IMG/VR virus record: IMGVR_UViG_3300030103_005932
Location: 1-64,000 of that record
From: a virus
Strand: one strand, 5' to 3'
DNA length: 64,000 nt
Positions 14,858 through 22,234 of the stretch are shown piece after piece. The number at the start of each line of letters is the position of its first letter. Within the stretch, counting starts at the first letter, position 1. The notes beneath the pieces were generated by a model, which ran no database searches, had not been told where the DNA came from, and saw nothing but the letters and a program-made list of their open reading frames with translations. Both the position numbers and the translations under genes were made by a program.

Positions 14858-15376
14858 TTATCTTGGTTTGACAACCTTGGATTTGATAGGCGACTTGCCT
14901 CTCATTTTAGGACTGAATGATTTTCCTTTTTGACCTTTTCTCTTGATCTGAGCACCCTTCAACCTTAACGAACCTGCTCCTGACCTTTTGGTCTGTGCCA
15001 GTTTCTTACCCGCCACTCTGGCCTTCTGCTGTCTCTTCTTCCTGATCTTTGCTGATCTAACTGGATCTGTTTTTTGGAAACAGGTACTTGGCTTGGCCAC
15101 GATACGACCTTTCCTTGGGCCAGACGAACACCTAAATCCTTGCTTTGGCTTGCCGCCTTTTTGACGCCTTAAGATTTGGCTCACGCCTTCTGTGATGGCA
15201 GAATGGTCTTCATGCTCTTCCAAGTTGTCAACCTCTAGTGCCAAATCATTTTGTGGTACTATATCTTGTGGCACTATATCTTGTGCCGACCCGTTTTTGA
15301 TGACACTAGATGTAGTATCGCAAGATATTGTATCTTTTGATTCTTTTGGCGCGATGATCAGTTCCGATATCTTCAT
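14858..15376 (-). CDS. basic protein, GFRCSSGPRKGRIVAKPSTCF family
   Basis: 172 residues. The N-terminal half is acidic; the C-terminal half is extremely Lys/Arg-rich, and between them stands GFRCSSGPRKGRIVAKPSTC, a block I recall in conserved hypothetical proteins of T4-like marine phages. The basic half could bind DNA or RNA, or be packaged. Codons 15-42 are written over a cluster of the palindromic motif (15257-15332), producing the repeated QDIVPQDIVPQ. A TAAATA late-promoter motif lies 6 bp upstream of the ATG. Confidence 0.65.
   Translation of the reverse strand: MKISELIIAPKESKDTISCDTTSSVIKNGSAQDIVPQDIVPQNDLALEVDNLEEHEDHSAITEGVSQILRRQKGGKPKQGFRCSSGPRKGRIVAKPSTCFQKTDPVRSAKIRKKRQQKARVAGKKLAQTKRSGAGSLRLKGAQIKRKGQKGKSFSPKMRGKSPIKSKVVKPR
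15257..15332. repeat. palindromic motif cluster D, inside a gene
   Basis: Four copies: TACTATATCTTGTG (15257), CACTATATCTTGTG (15272), CACTAGATGTAGTA (15304) and CGCAAGATATTGTA (15319). The starts fit a 15-16 bp period with one skipped position. The first pair is a tandem 15-bp repeat. All lie within the first part of the coding region at 14858-15376. Confidence 0.7.
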
Positions 15377-15381
15377 GCTGA

Positions 15382-15389
15382 TATTTATT
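15382..15389 (-). promoter_or_regulatory. T4-type late promoter
   Basis: AATAAATA on the minus strand ends 5 bp before the ATG at 15376, so the transcript would start at or next to the start codon. No ribosome site lies between. Confidence 0.55.
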
Positions 15390-15407
15390 GCACCTTACAC
15401 CTAACAC

Positions 15408-15451
15408 CTAAACCTTATAGAACTAAACTGAACTAAACCTTATAGAACTAA
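15408..15451. repeat. direct repeat, 19 bp, period 25
   Basis: CTAAACCTTATAGAACTAA occurs at 15408-15426 and again at 15433-15451, in the 149-bp gap between divergent genes. An ACACCTAACACCTAAACC stretch sits just before. Function unknown; possibly a remnant of strand slippage. Confidence 0.7.
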
Positions 15452-15509
15452 TGCTTAAACTTAAAGGGTGCGTTGTTCTGCACGAGATCAACCCTAGGTG
15501 GATAGATGT

Positions 15510-15517
15510 GTTAAATA
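15510..15517 (+). promoter_or_regulatory. T4-type late promoter
   Basis: GTTAAATA, 8 bp before the ATG at 15526, which supports that start over the longer frame from 15451. Confidence 0.5.
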
Positions 15518-15525
15518 CAAGCACA

Positions 15526-15762
15526 ATGAAGATATACGAGATATACAACACAGATGAAAACATAGGACCTGCCCCAAGAGGCGCATGTTCAAAACCAATG
15601 AGTAGCCTACCTGCCAGTTGGGTAAGCAGTTGCAAGTCGCAAGGCAAGATGAAAAGAACAGGCAACAGGAACGAGAAAGTTGGCGGTAAGACGATGAAAG
15701 TTAGTGGTAAACGTATCAAGGGCAAAAAATATGGTGGCCCTCTTCCAGATTATTCAGCATAA
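15526..15762 (+). CDS. small basic conserved phage protein (KYGGPLPDYS)
   Basis: 78 residues from the ATG at 15526 (MKIYEIYNTDENIGPAPRGA). The C-terminal half is Lys/Arg-rich and ends KRIKGKKYGGPLPDYSA, a motif I recall from small proteins of T4-like cyanophages and pelagiphages. The middle LPASWVSSCKSQGKMK also fits that family. A packaged or virion-associated role is possible but unproven. Confidence 0.65.
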   Translation: MKIYEIYNTDENIGPAPRGACSKPMSSLPASWVSSCKSQGKMKRTGNRNEKVGGKTMKVSGKRIKGKKYGGPLPDYSA

Positions 15763-15782
15763 AACCAAATCACATCAGACCT

Positions 15783-15806
15783 AATAGCGAGCCAATAGCG
15801 AGCCGA
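15783..15806. repeat. short tandem repeat
   Basis: AATAGCGAGCC occurs twice in a row (starts 15783 and 15794), directly upstream of the late promoter at 15808. Its role is unknown. Confidence 0.6.
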
Positions 15807-15807
15807 G

Positions 15808-15813
15808 TAAATA
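15808..15813 (+). promoter_or_regulatory. T4-type late promoter
   Basis: GTAAATAT, 7 bp before the ATG at 15821, with no ribosome site between. Confidence 0.5.
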
Positions 15814-15820
15814 TCCACAC

Positions 15821-17017
15821 ATGACAGAAGTAGATGGATCAAAAATACCGGCAACCGCAGATACATTCAACAACGATAAGATAGGTTGGATAGGATTAGG
15901 CAAACTCGGAATGCCATGTGCAGAAGTTATCGCTGAAAAAGGATTTCCAATCACAGGATATGATATCGAACCGAAACATAGCGATATGATCGACATCAAA
16001 CAATCAATAGCAGAATGCGTCAAGGATAGGTTGCATGTTTTTATAGCAGTACCAACTCCTCACGAAGAAGGATACGATGGCAGGGAACCAACCAGCCACA
16101 AAGAACCTAGAGATTTTGATTACACCATACTGAAAGAAGTAGTCAAAGAATGCAACAAGCACATGGACAAATCACAAAACCTTGTGATAGTTTCTACGTT
16201 GCTACCAGGAACCATGAGGAGAGAAATAGAACCATTGGTGCCTAACACACATCTGATGTACAATCCTTATCTGATAGCCATGGGCACCGTCAAATGGGAT
16301 ATGAAAAATCCTGAGATGATCATGATAGGAAGTAGGCTGAACAGGAGATTGCAACCGAGCAAGACCAGTATGCTGGCGGACTTTTATCACAAGATATGCG
16401 ATAGAACACCCAGGATAGAATTTGGAACATGGGAAGAATGTGAGAGCATGAAGATATTCTACAACACTTTCATCAGCACAAAACTTGTTTTGGTCAACAT
16501 GATACAGGACGTGGCCGAACGCATAGGTTACATGGATGTGGACAGAGTCACACAGTCTTTGGGTAGTTGTGACAAAAGGATTATGAGTGAACACTACATG
16601 AAGGCCGGCATGGGCGACGGAGGAGCGTGTCATCCGAGAGACAATATTGCCCTTAGATGGTTGGCCAGGGAATATGGACTAGGATACGATCTGTTTGAAA
16701 GTGTGATGAGTGCCCGAGAAAAACAAGCAGAAAACATGGCAGAAGCAATACTGAAACATGGCAATAACATATGGTTCAGTTCAGATAGTTATAAATCCGG
16801 CACAGGAATGGTAGACGGATCGTATAGCCTATTGGTGCAAAACTACGTGATAAAACATGGCGGAAAAATAGTAAATGGCTTCGACAACCCTGTTGAAGTA
16901 ATTGTTAGGGTACATGAAACGGATAATTTCTCGGCAGATAACAAAACTATCATATTTGATCCATGGAGATCGTATCCCAAAGCAGAAAATGTCGTATATT
17001 ATGGTAAATATAAGTAG
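15821..17017 (+). CDS. UDP-glucose/GDP-mannose dehydrogenase family protein
   Basis: 398 residues. An N-terminal Rossmann domain has IGWIGLGKLG (GxGxxG at 25-30). The VSTLLPGTMR block and the conserved cysteine region GGACHPRDN (Cys 270) match nucleotide-sugar 6-dehydrogenases, which oxidise UDP-glucose to UDP-glucuronate with NAD. The usual PEFLREG block is replaced by YNPYLIAMG, so the substrate may differ or activity be altered. The C-terminal domain is present. It could feed the sugar-modifying genes that follow on the minus strand. Confidence 0.75.
   Translation: MTEVDGSKIPATADTFNNDKIGWIGLGKLGMPCAEVIAEKGFPITGYDIEPKHSDMIDIKQSIAECVKDRLHVFIAVPTPHEEGYDGREPTSHKEPRDFDYTILKEVVKECNKHMDKSQNLVIVSTLLPGTMRREIEPLVPNTHLMYNPYLIAMGTVKWDMKNPEMIMIGSRLNRRLQPSKTSMLADFYHKICDRTPRIEFGTWEECESMKIFYNTFISTKLVLVNMIQDVAERIGYMDVDRVTQSLGSCDKRIMSEHYMKAGMGDGGACHPRDNIALRWLAREYGLGYDLFESVMSAREKQAENMAEAILKHGNNIWFSSDSYKSGTGMVDGSYSLLVQNYVIKHGGKIVNGFDNPVEVIVRVHETDNFSADNKTIIFDPWRSYPKAENVVYYGKYK
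17009..17016 (+). promoter_or_regulatory. late-promoter-like site
   Basis: TATAAGTA at the end of the upstream gene, followed by AGGAG and the ATG at 17038. One mismatch to TATAAATA. Confidence 0.4.
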
Positions 17018-17037
17018 TTTACAGGAGAAACAAAACT

Positions 17038-17451
17038 ATGCCCAATTCAGATAATGCTTTTGGAACTTATAATAAGATAACAATGATCTATGAAAGAGTA
17101 TGGCCAGATCCTGCTCCGGCAGATACTACACAGTTCAGCCAGGCATGGAAAGAAGGCGCAGAAGGTATTGCCGAAGCAAAGGCATGGCATTTCACAGATG
17201 AAGGATTGGCAGTCTTTGACGAGTGTTGCACAGAGTTGCAATGGGGACTTGTTGAGGATGCAGATGGATGGCCAATGAAACTGAAAGCAACCATGACTTT
17301 TGGAACAAAGGGCACACCCGGCATAGCCGCGGCAGATGACTGGGCAGAACAGTTCAAATCAAGAAAGACAGCATTAATTAATGCCAACAATTTCTTTAAG
17401 AATGGTACAACTGCAACAAATGTTACCGAGTCTTCGGAACACTTATTTTAA
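17038..17451 (+). CDS. hypothetical protein, possibly virion
   Basis: 137 residues, with AGGAG before the ATG and a late-promoter-like site upstream. Trp- and Ala-rich, no cysteine cluster or membrane segment; the end is asparagine/threonine-rich. It overlaps the convergent radical SAM gene by 4 bp. Late expression hints at a structural role. Confidence 0.6.
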   Translation: MPNSDNAFGTYNKITMIYERVWPDPAPADTTQFSQAWKEGAEGIAEAKAWHFTDEGLAVFDECCTELQWGLVEDADGWPMKLKATMTFGTKGTPGIAAADDWAEQFKSRKTALINANNFFKNGTTATNVTESSEHLF

Positions 17452-18338
17452 TCTCGCCATTTAGTACCACAGGTCATAGCACAGACAGGATTACATTTTT
17501 TCGTTTTCCATGTGGCAATTAACTTGTGATGGTCCTCAAGAAGTACCACGGGCCTGCCAGGCATATCATATCCATGATAACAACAGGGTGACACTTCACC
17601 TTTGGCATTTATGTAAGTGTCTTTCAGCATTAGATGTTCACACTTGATGTCATAGATTTTTTCTTCAACATGAAAGTTTTGATGCGTCTCTTTGTATCTT
17701 TTGATTCCCGCAGGTACATCATATTTGCCAGGGGCAAGTGATCCGTCTCTGGGAAGTATCCAGTGTGTGATCTTGCCTTCTCTGTTCAAAGCCGGGCCAT
17801 GACTACGCCCGTGATCCTCAACACTAAAATTTTCAAAACCCATGCCAAGGGCAAGTTTCCTGGTTTCTTCTTCCTGGTGAGAGTTATGTGCAAAAGGTAT
17901 CCACTTCCAGGTAGCATGTCCTCCTGCCGCAATAAACCATTTGGCTCTCTCCATCACTTTGTTCCATTGCACATCTTGTCGATATAAGTGGTTTGTATCT
18001 TCCAGTCCGTCTATGCTGAATCTACATTCAACTCCTAGTTCTGCAAGACCCTCCCAGGTTTCTTTTGTCCCTATACTACCGTTCGATGTGACTGATGTTC
18101 TGCAATTTGTAAGTTCGGCTAACTGAACAATGTTTGGATTCATCATGGGATCGCCTAGATGTCCATTGAAGTAAACATAATTTCTTTCGGGAAATCTTGC
18201 CAATGCCTCTTTGAATTTTTCTACAGATAGATTTACTTCCGGATATACTCCTTCGACTTTGTAGCCATAAAGGCTTCTGGGACAGAGCGGACATCTAGCA
18301 TTACAATAAGTGCTGGCCTCTACGTGTAATCTCTTCAT
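17448..18338 (-). CDS. radical SAM protein with C-terminal cysteine domain
   Basis: 296 residues. The [4Fe-4S] site is CNARCPLC (CxxxCxxC) at about 13-20, followed by a partial TIM barrel and a C-terminal SPASM/twitch-like set of cysteines (CEHL, SPCCYHG, CNPVCAMTCG). The protein at 51906 is a paralogue: both share SIDGLxDTNHLYR and the following VQWxKV. Family members modify peptides or small molecules by radical chemistry. It heads an operon-like group with a deacetylase, a glycosyltransferase and SGNH proteins, suggesting glycan chemistry, though the substrate is unknown. Confidence 0.8.
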   Translation of the reverse strand: MKRLHVEASTYCNARCPLCPRSLYGYKVEGVYPEVNLSVEKFKEALARFPERNYVYFNGHLGDPMMNPNIVQLAELTNCRTSVTSNGSIGTKETWEGLAELGVECRFSIDGLEDTNHLYRQDVQWNKVMERAKWFIAAGGHATWKWIPFAHNSHQEEETRKLALGMGFENFSVEDHGRSHGPALNREGKITHWILPRDGSLAPGKYDVPAGIKRYKETHQNFHVEEKIYDIKCEHLMLKDTYINAKGEVSPCCYHGYDMPGRPVVLLEDHHKLIATWKTKKCNPVCAMTCGTKWRD

Positions 18339-18344
18339 ACATGA

Positions 18345-18350
18345 TATTTA
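18345..18350 (-). promoter_or_regulatory. T4-type late promoter
   Basis: TAAATA on the minus strand, 6 bp before the ATG at 18338, overlapping the stop of the upstream gene. Suggests the radical SAM gene also has its own near-leaderless transcript. Confidence 0.5.
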
Positions 18351-18893
18351 CTGTTGTCGTAAAATCTCCGCGGCCCGTTTATCGCAGTGATAAAATCCGT
18401 CGTAGCGATATACAAATTGCTCTATGACTTCTCTGTGTAAAGGCAGTTTGGATAGGTCTTGCTTTTCTTGTACGTCAGTGATATGTAAGTTAGCAGTGTT
18501 ACCATTACAAAAAAATACTTTGGGCATATCTAATTCATCTATTGTGTTGTGGCAGAACACATGATGAGGATGACCGTACTCTCCGTCATGACCGTGTGTG
18601 ACTATTAAATCAAATTTTTTAACCTTGCTCTGAATAATTTGTTTTACTTTGTCTTTGTCAAACGACACTATTTGTTCCTGTGTTAAATCTGCTTCGTTAT
18701 CCTCAATTCCACAGAAGTCTACACTAACATTTTCAGCCTGCCAAAACTTTGCAATTTCATCACCTCGAGGTGTGCCTCGATCATAAGTCATATACAATAT
18801 GGTCCAGTCTAACTTCTTGTATCGTTTGATTATGGGCCAACCAAATATTACACAATCGTCTGGATGGGCAACCATCATTACTGCTTTAGTCAT
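18348..18893 (-). CDS. LmbE/PIG-L family deacetylase
   Basis: 181 residues. The AHPDD motif (residues 9-13) and the downstream HxxH-type zinc site (HPHHVFCH) are those of LmbE/PIG-L enzymes, zinc-dependent hydrolases that remove acetyl groups from N-acetylglucosamine-type sugars. The length is at the short end for the family. It overlaps the glycosyltransferase gene by 8 bp, which supports a joint role in sugar remodelling. Confidence 0.85.
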   Translation of the reverse strand: MTKAVMMVAHPDDCVIFGWPIIKRYKKLDWTILYMTYDRGTPRGDEIAKFWQAENVSVDFCGIEDNEADLTQEQIVSFDKDKVKQIIQSKVKKFDLIVTHGHDGEYGHPHHVFCHNTIDELDMPKVFFCNGNTANLHITDVQEKQDLSKLPLHREVIEQFVYRYDGFYHCDKRAAEILRQQ

Positions 18894-19680
18894 TTAAAAA
18901 TGTTTCCCATCTGTTTAATTGTTCTTTGTTTAATTTTTTAATTGCACGTTCATGAATAGATTTGGTATGTGAGTCGCTGACTAACATCTCCTCAAACATA
19001 TGCTCCTCTCCGTCCGCTATGTTGAATGGATGCAATACTTTGGCACCATAAAGTTTGTCATAGCCTATAGTGTTTTTGACATATGCAGAATATAACAAGA
19101 ATTCTGTAACAAAAGTCCTGTGTGGCGGATTAGGTTCCAGCACCTTGCTTTGAAACCATGTAGCAAAGTTATCTATACTAGCGATCATTTCCTTGAGAGT
19201 TTCCACATGGAAGAAGAAAGGTACACCGCCCGGACCAATCATTTGTGTCAGGTCTATGTTGTAATAATCTTCTAGATACCTGACCGCATCACTACTGTGT
19301 ATGTTGCTGTCGGTTGTGCCAACACCAGGCTTTCCATCTCTGATTATGTCAAACTTCTTTGTGAAATATGTTTTTGCATCCAAAGTGACTGCCCATGTTT
19401 TATCGCTCATGGCCGATGCTAAAAGTTTACACAACTGTTGTGTTCTCCAACCGTCTATGTGTGGTTGCATTTGTACTTTAAGATCCTTGTGTGTTAGTAT
19501 TTGAACCTTGCTTTGTAAATTGCCATACCAATCTAGATTTATATTACAATTTTGAGAACCATTGTCCACGATGTATATGGTACCAATTTCTTGTTGGTCC
19601 ACAAACTTTTGAAAACTTTTGGCCTGCCATCGCAACAGAGCAACTTCGTCATCAAAGACAACTGTGACAAAATCTAACAT
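18886..19680 (-). CDS. glycosyltransferase-like protein (DUF6492 type)
   Basis: 264 residues. The N-terminus (DFVTVVFDDEVALLRWQAKS) and YIVDNGSQN look like the start of a GT-A fold, and WAVTLDAKTYF occupies the place of a DxD-type metal site. The pattern is close to DUF6492 proteins. It probably transfers a sugar in the same pathway as the adjacent deacetylase. Donor and acceptor are unknown, and the family match was made by eye. Confidence 0.6.
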   Translation of the reverse strand: MLDFVTVVFDDEVALLRWQAKSFQKFVDQQEIGTIYIVDNGSQNCNINLDWYGNLQSKVQILTHKDLKVQMQPHIDGWRTQQLCKLLASAMSDKTWAVTLDAKTYFTKKFDIIRDGKPGVGTTDSNIHSSDAVRYLEDYYNIDLTQMIGPGGVPFFFHVETLKEMIASIDNFATWFQSKVLEPNPPHRTFVTEFLLYSAYVKNTIGYDKLYGAKVLHPFNIADGEEHMFEEMLVSDSHTKSIHERAIKKLNKEQLNRWETFLND

Positions 19681-19683
19681 AAC

Positions 19684-20472
19684 CTATCCTGCTATAATGC
19701 CCTTGTATAAATTTGCTATCCAAACTTGTCCTTCTGGTTCTGAATGATAGCCTGGATCTTTAGTAACATCTTTCAATGGGTGCAAATAAGTGCCTGTGCC
19801 GACTAACTCATTGTCTTGTCTAATGTTCTCCTTTGGAATAAAAGCAGGCACACTGTCTAATATATCTTGCCTATCTTTGTAAAGCATTCCTCTTTCAATG
19901 CTGAATCGTATGTCAGCACCATGCAATTGACATATGCCATCTGACAGTATCCATTTGTCCATTTGTCTTTTCCATGATGAATCATATATGTGACTGATGT
20001 ATTGTTTCACTGCTTCTACTTTTTCTTTGGACAATGCACCTTTTCTATATTCATGCTCAGGTTCATCTGCCAAACTGAATATGGTTTCAAAGATCATGTT
20101 GTTGTCTTCTTTGGTATAGTTGATGTTGTCGATTCCTTTTGCTGGGTCATATGCACTCTTACTGCCGTCTAGTAAAAAGTCTTGCAAAAAGTTTCCATAT
20201 TTCTTTGCAAAAGTTTCTGGTCCATCATAGAAGTTATCCCTCACAGGTATCTCTGTTCTGTCCCAACCTGTTGGCACAATAATGACAAAGTCTGCTTGTT
20301 GTCTGATCGCTTCTTGTATTTGTAATCTTATACCACCATTAGAGCAACCTCTTCTTGCATAGTTCAACAACTGCCACCCAAGTTCGTGTGCCAACACTTC
20401 ACTATAATGTGTTCCTGGCAGTGTCTTTGAAACTGCACTAAAACTATCTCCACATATGGCTAATTTCTTCAT
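19684..20472 (-). CDS. SGNH/GDSL-like hydrolase
   Basis: 262 residues. Block I is clear at the N-terminus: AICGDSFSAV with the nucleophile serine at about 10. A later asparagine/glycine block (RRGCSNGGIRLQIQE) fits block II-III. The Asp/His pair at the C-terminus is not certain (GTYLHPLKD). Such enzymes commonly add or remove O-acyl groups on glycans. It overlaps the next gene by 4 bp. Confidence 0.6.
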   Translation of the reverse strand: MKKLAICGDSFSAVSKTLPGTHYSEVLAHELGWQLLNYARRGCSNGGIRLQIQEAIRQQADFVIIVPTGWDRTEIPVRDNFYDGPETFAKKYGNFLQDFLLDGSKSAYDPAKGIDNINYTKEDNNMIFETIFSLADEPEHEYRKGALSKEKVEAVKQYISHIYDSSWKRQMDKWILSDGICQLHGADIRFSIERGMLYKDRQDILDSVPAFIPKENIRQDNELVGTGTYLHPLKDVTKDPGYHSEPEGQVWIANLYKGIIAG

Positions 20473-21191
20473 GTAATATTTCTATAATGCCCTGCCAAAT
20501 ATTGATTTAAAAGTTCATGCTCTCCGGGTTCACGGTGAACCATCATGTCTGGTGTTTTACCATACTTGCTGATAGGATGATCTTTTATGGGCAAAACTCC
20601 TTGTTCGTGTTGCCATTGTATAGAGCACCAACCAAAAGAGTTTACAAATTCATCATATTTCTTAAACAGTGATAGTCTGGGTGTTGATAAAAAATGATGA
20701 TAACTGTCGTCTGCCTGTTGGAATACAATTACACGATGTCCTCTCGATTTCAAACTATCTATCATGGCACACATACGTATCATTAGATCTTCTGTGCGAT
20801 CCATTAGACTGTACATTTCTTCTTTCAATTTTAAATTTACAAAATCATCTGTGTCCTTTTGTCGCCAATGATCAACCCATCTATGTTCGAATATTTGATT
20901 TTGAGGATTGGTCCATCTTCCTTCGAACGATGTATCTTCGTTTTCTTTATTCTGTAACTCCAATATCGGAGCCTCTGATCTACTAATAAAGGTCATACCC
21001 AGCACATAGAGGGACGGTTCGTTAAGATAACTGTCTTTGAGAGTGGTCCTTAATATTCTACCATTGGCACAACCGCTTTGAGATAAATCTATTGCTGAAT
21101 TAATATTAAGTTTATTTGCTAGATCTATATGTCCATTACCACTTGCATAGGTGTTCATATAACTACACCCATTTACTACTAATCTATTCAT
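20469..21191 (-). CDS. SGNH-like protein
   Basis: 240 residues from the ATG at 21191 (MNRLVVNGCSYMNTYASGNG). The GCSYMNTYA stretch is a divergent block I with serine in place, and SQSGCANGRILRTTLKD parallels the RRGCSNGG block of the neighbour, so the two are paralogues. A possible block V is PGEHELLN. The start is chosen because a TAAATA promoter element lies 5 bp upstream. Hydrolase activity is not assured. Confidence 0.6.
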   Translation of the reverse strand: MNRLVVNGCSYMNTYASGNGHIDLANKLNINSAIDLSQSGCANGRILRTTLKDSYLNEPSLYVLGMTFISRSEAPILELQNKENEDTSFEGRWTNPQNQIFEHRWVDHWRQKDTDDFVNLKLKEEMYSLMDRTEDLMIRMCAMIDSLKSRGHRVIVFQQADDSYHHFLSTPRLSLFKKYDEFVNSFGWCSIQWQHEQGVLPIKDHPISKYGKTPDMMVHREPGEHELLNQYLAGHYRNIT

Positions 21192-21196
21192 GATAG

Positions 21197-21202
21197 TATT
21201 TA
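21197..21202 (-). promoter_or_regulatory. T4-type late promoter
   Basis: TTAAATA on the minus strand, 5 bp before the ATG at 21191, immediately after the terminator of the upstream gene. It would start the SGNH-glycosyltransferase-deacetylase-radical SAM operon. Confidence 0.55.
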
Positions 21203-21210
21203 ACGGCCAC

Positions 21211-21243
21211 AAAAAAAGGGCGATATGATTAGTACCGCCCTTT
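21211..21243 (-). terminator. rho-independent terminator
   Basis: On the minus strand AAAGGGCG pairs with CGCCCTTT around a 12-13 nt loop, followed by a seven-T run. It closes the single-gene unit at 21258-21629. Confidence 0.85.
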
Positions 21244-21257
21244 AATTAAATTATTAA

Positions 21258-21629
21258 TTACGCAGAGTAATTAATTACTTTTCTGCCTGATTTTTTTAAT
21301 AATGAAATGATGTTTGATTTCATTGTTAATGCAGAAGCCTTAGGTGCTGTACCTAATACTTCAACTGTAAAATCAATACCTTTTGATAACAACTTGTTAG
21401 TCGCTGTTTTTCTTGCAGTGTTTTTTACTGCTAGGTTTTTGAACTTGATTTTACCACCGTGTACTTCACCATTCACTTTGTATGAAGAAGCCGGCTCCGC
21501 AAATACACCAATCTGCTTCGCTCTTGATTTGAAGTTTCTTGTGTATACAACGTATTGTGTTGAGTTTGCCATGGTTTGTTTTTCCTTTTTAGTAGAAGGA
21601 AAAAGTGTATTGAACATACTTGTTAGCAT
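21258..21629 (-). CDS. basic hypothetical protein in its own strong transcription unit
   Basis: 123 residues, basic in the second half (KNTARKTATNKLLSKG; SLLKKSGRKVINYSA). The ATG at 21629 has AAGGAAACA before it; an internal ATG at 21572 (MANSTQYVVYTR) is an alternative. A strong promoter (21708-21736), a leader of about 75 nt and a strong terminator make this a monocistronic unit, suggesting heavy expression, possibly of a small DNA-binding or virion protein. No family recognised. Confidence 0.6.
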   Translation of the reverse strand: MLTSMFNTLFPSTKKEKQTMANSTQYVVYTRNFKSRAKQIGVFAEPASSYKVNGEVHGGKIKFKNLAVKNTARKTATNKLLSKGIDFTVEVLGTAPKASALTMKSNIISLLKKSGRKVINYSA

Positions 21630-21707
21630 ATTGTTTCCTTTTCCTTTTTTGTTAATTTACGATGCGCCGGAGTTTCAATCTCTGTTATCCTACGTACCAT
21701 ACACACA

Positions 21708-21736
21708 ATTATATACTAGAAAGTGTATTAAGTCAA
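21708..21736 (-). promoter_or_regulatory. sigma70-type promoter
   Basis: TTGACT, 17-bp spacer and a perfect TATAAT on the minus strand, driving the gene at 21629 with a leader of about 70 nt. Confidence 0.8.
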
Positions 21737-21765
21737 CCTGGCTCAAAAAACCAACAATTATGCGA

Positions 21766-22185
21766 TTAGTTGTCTTTGTAATCTGGCACTGCGAAAAGGT
21801 CTATGCCTTCTTGCAGTAATTTATTGGCCTCTTCTTTGGTAGTGGTTCCATAAAACTTTTGATCACGCTTACCTTTGTGTGCCTTCCTGGCTTCTTTGGC
21901 AAAATTTTTACCAACATTCTGAAAGTCTTTCTTAATCTTCTTATTCAATTTACGTAAAATACTTTCTGCACTTTCTCCCATTACCATGTAATCATCCGGC
22001 AATTTCCTTGTACTTGATTTTTTAACAGCGGGTGCCATGATGTCTTTGCCTACATCGGCGCTATCACACATCGGACACACAAGTTGTCCTTTCTTCACCT
22101 GCTTTTCATAATCTTTGTTAGTAGGAAACCAGCCTTCGAATTTGGCATTACATGAACTACACTTTAAGGAAAACTTGATAGACAT
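21766..22185 (-). CDS. DUF1178 family protein
   Basis: 139 residues. An N-terminal zinc-ribbon (CSSC and CPMC) surrounds KFEGWFPTNKDYEKQVKKGQ, followed by a short MAPAV segment; that order (F-EGWF, CPxC, xxMAPAV) is the signature of DUF1178, a family of unknown function common in alphaproteobacteria. The C-terminal half is helical and ends EEANKLLQEGIDLFAVPDYK. Its presence in a phage suggests capture from the host. Function unknown. Confidence 0.75.
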   Translation of the reverse strand: MSIKFSLKCSSCNAKFEGWFPTNKDYEKQVKKGQLVCPMCDSADVGKDIMAPAVKKSSTRKLPDDYMVMGESAESILRKLNKKIKKDFQNVGKNFAKEARKAHKGKRDQKFYGTTTKEEANKLLQEGIDLFAVPDYKDN

Positions 22186-22234
22186 ATTATTTTTATTTAA
22201 TATTATAATAGGATAATTACATTTTGTCTACACT

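Noticed and set aside
16202-16633. Minus-strand frame opposite the UDP-sugar dehydrogenase gene
   Set aside because: The plus strand shows the dehydrogenase motifs; the mirror has no recognisable features.
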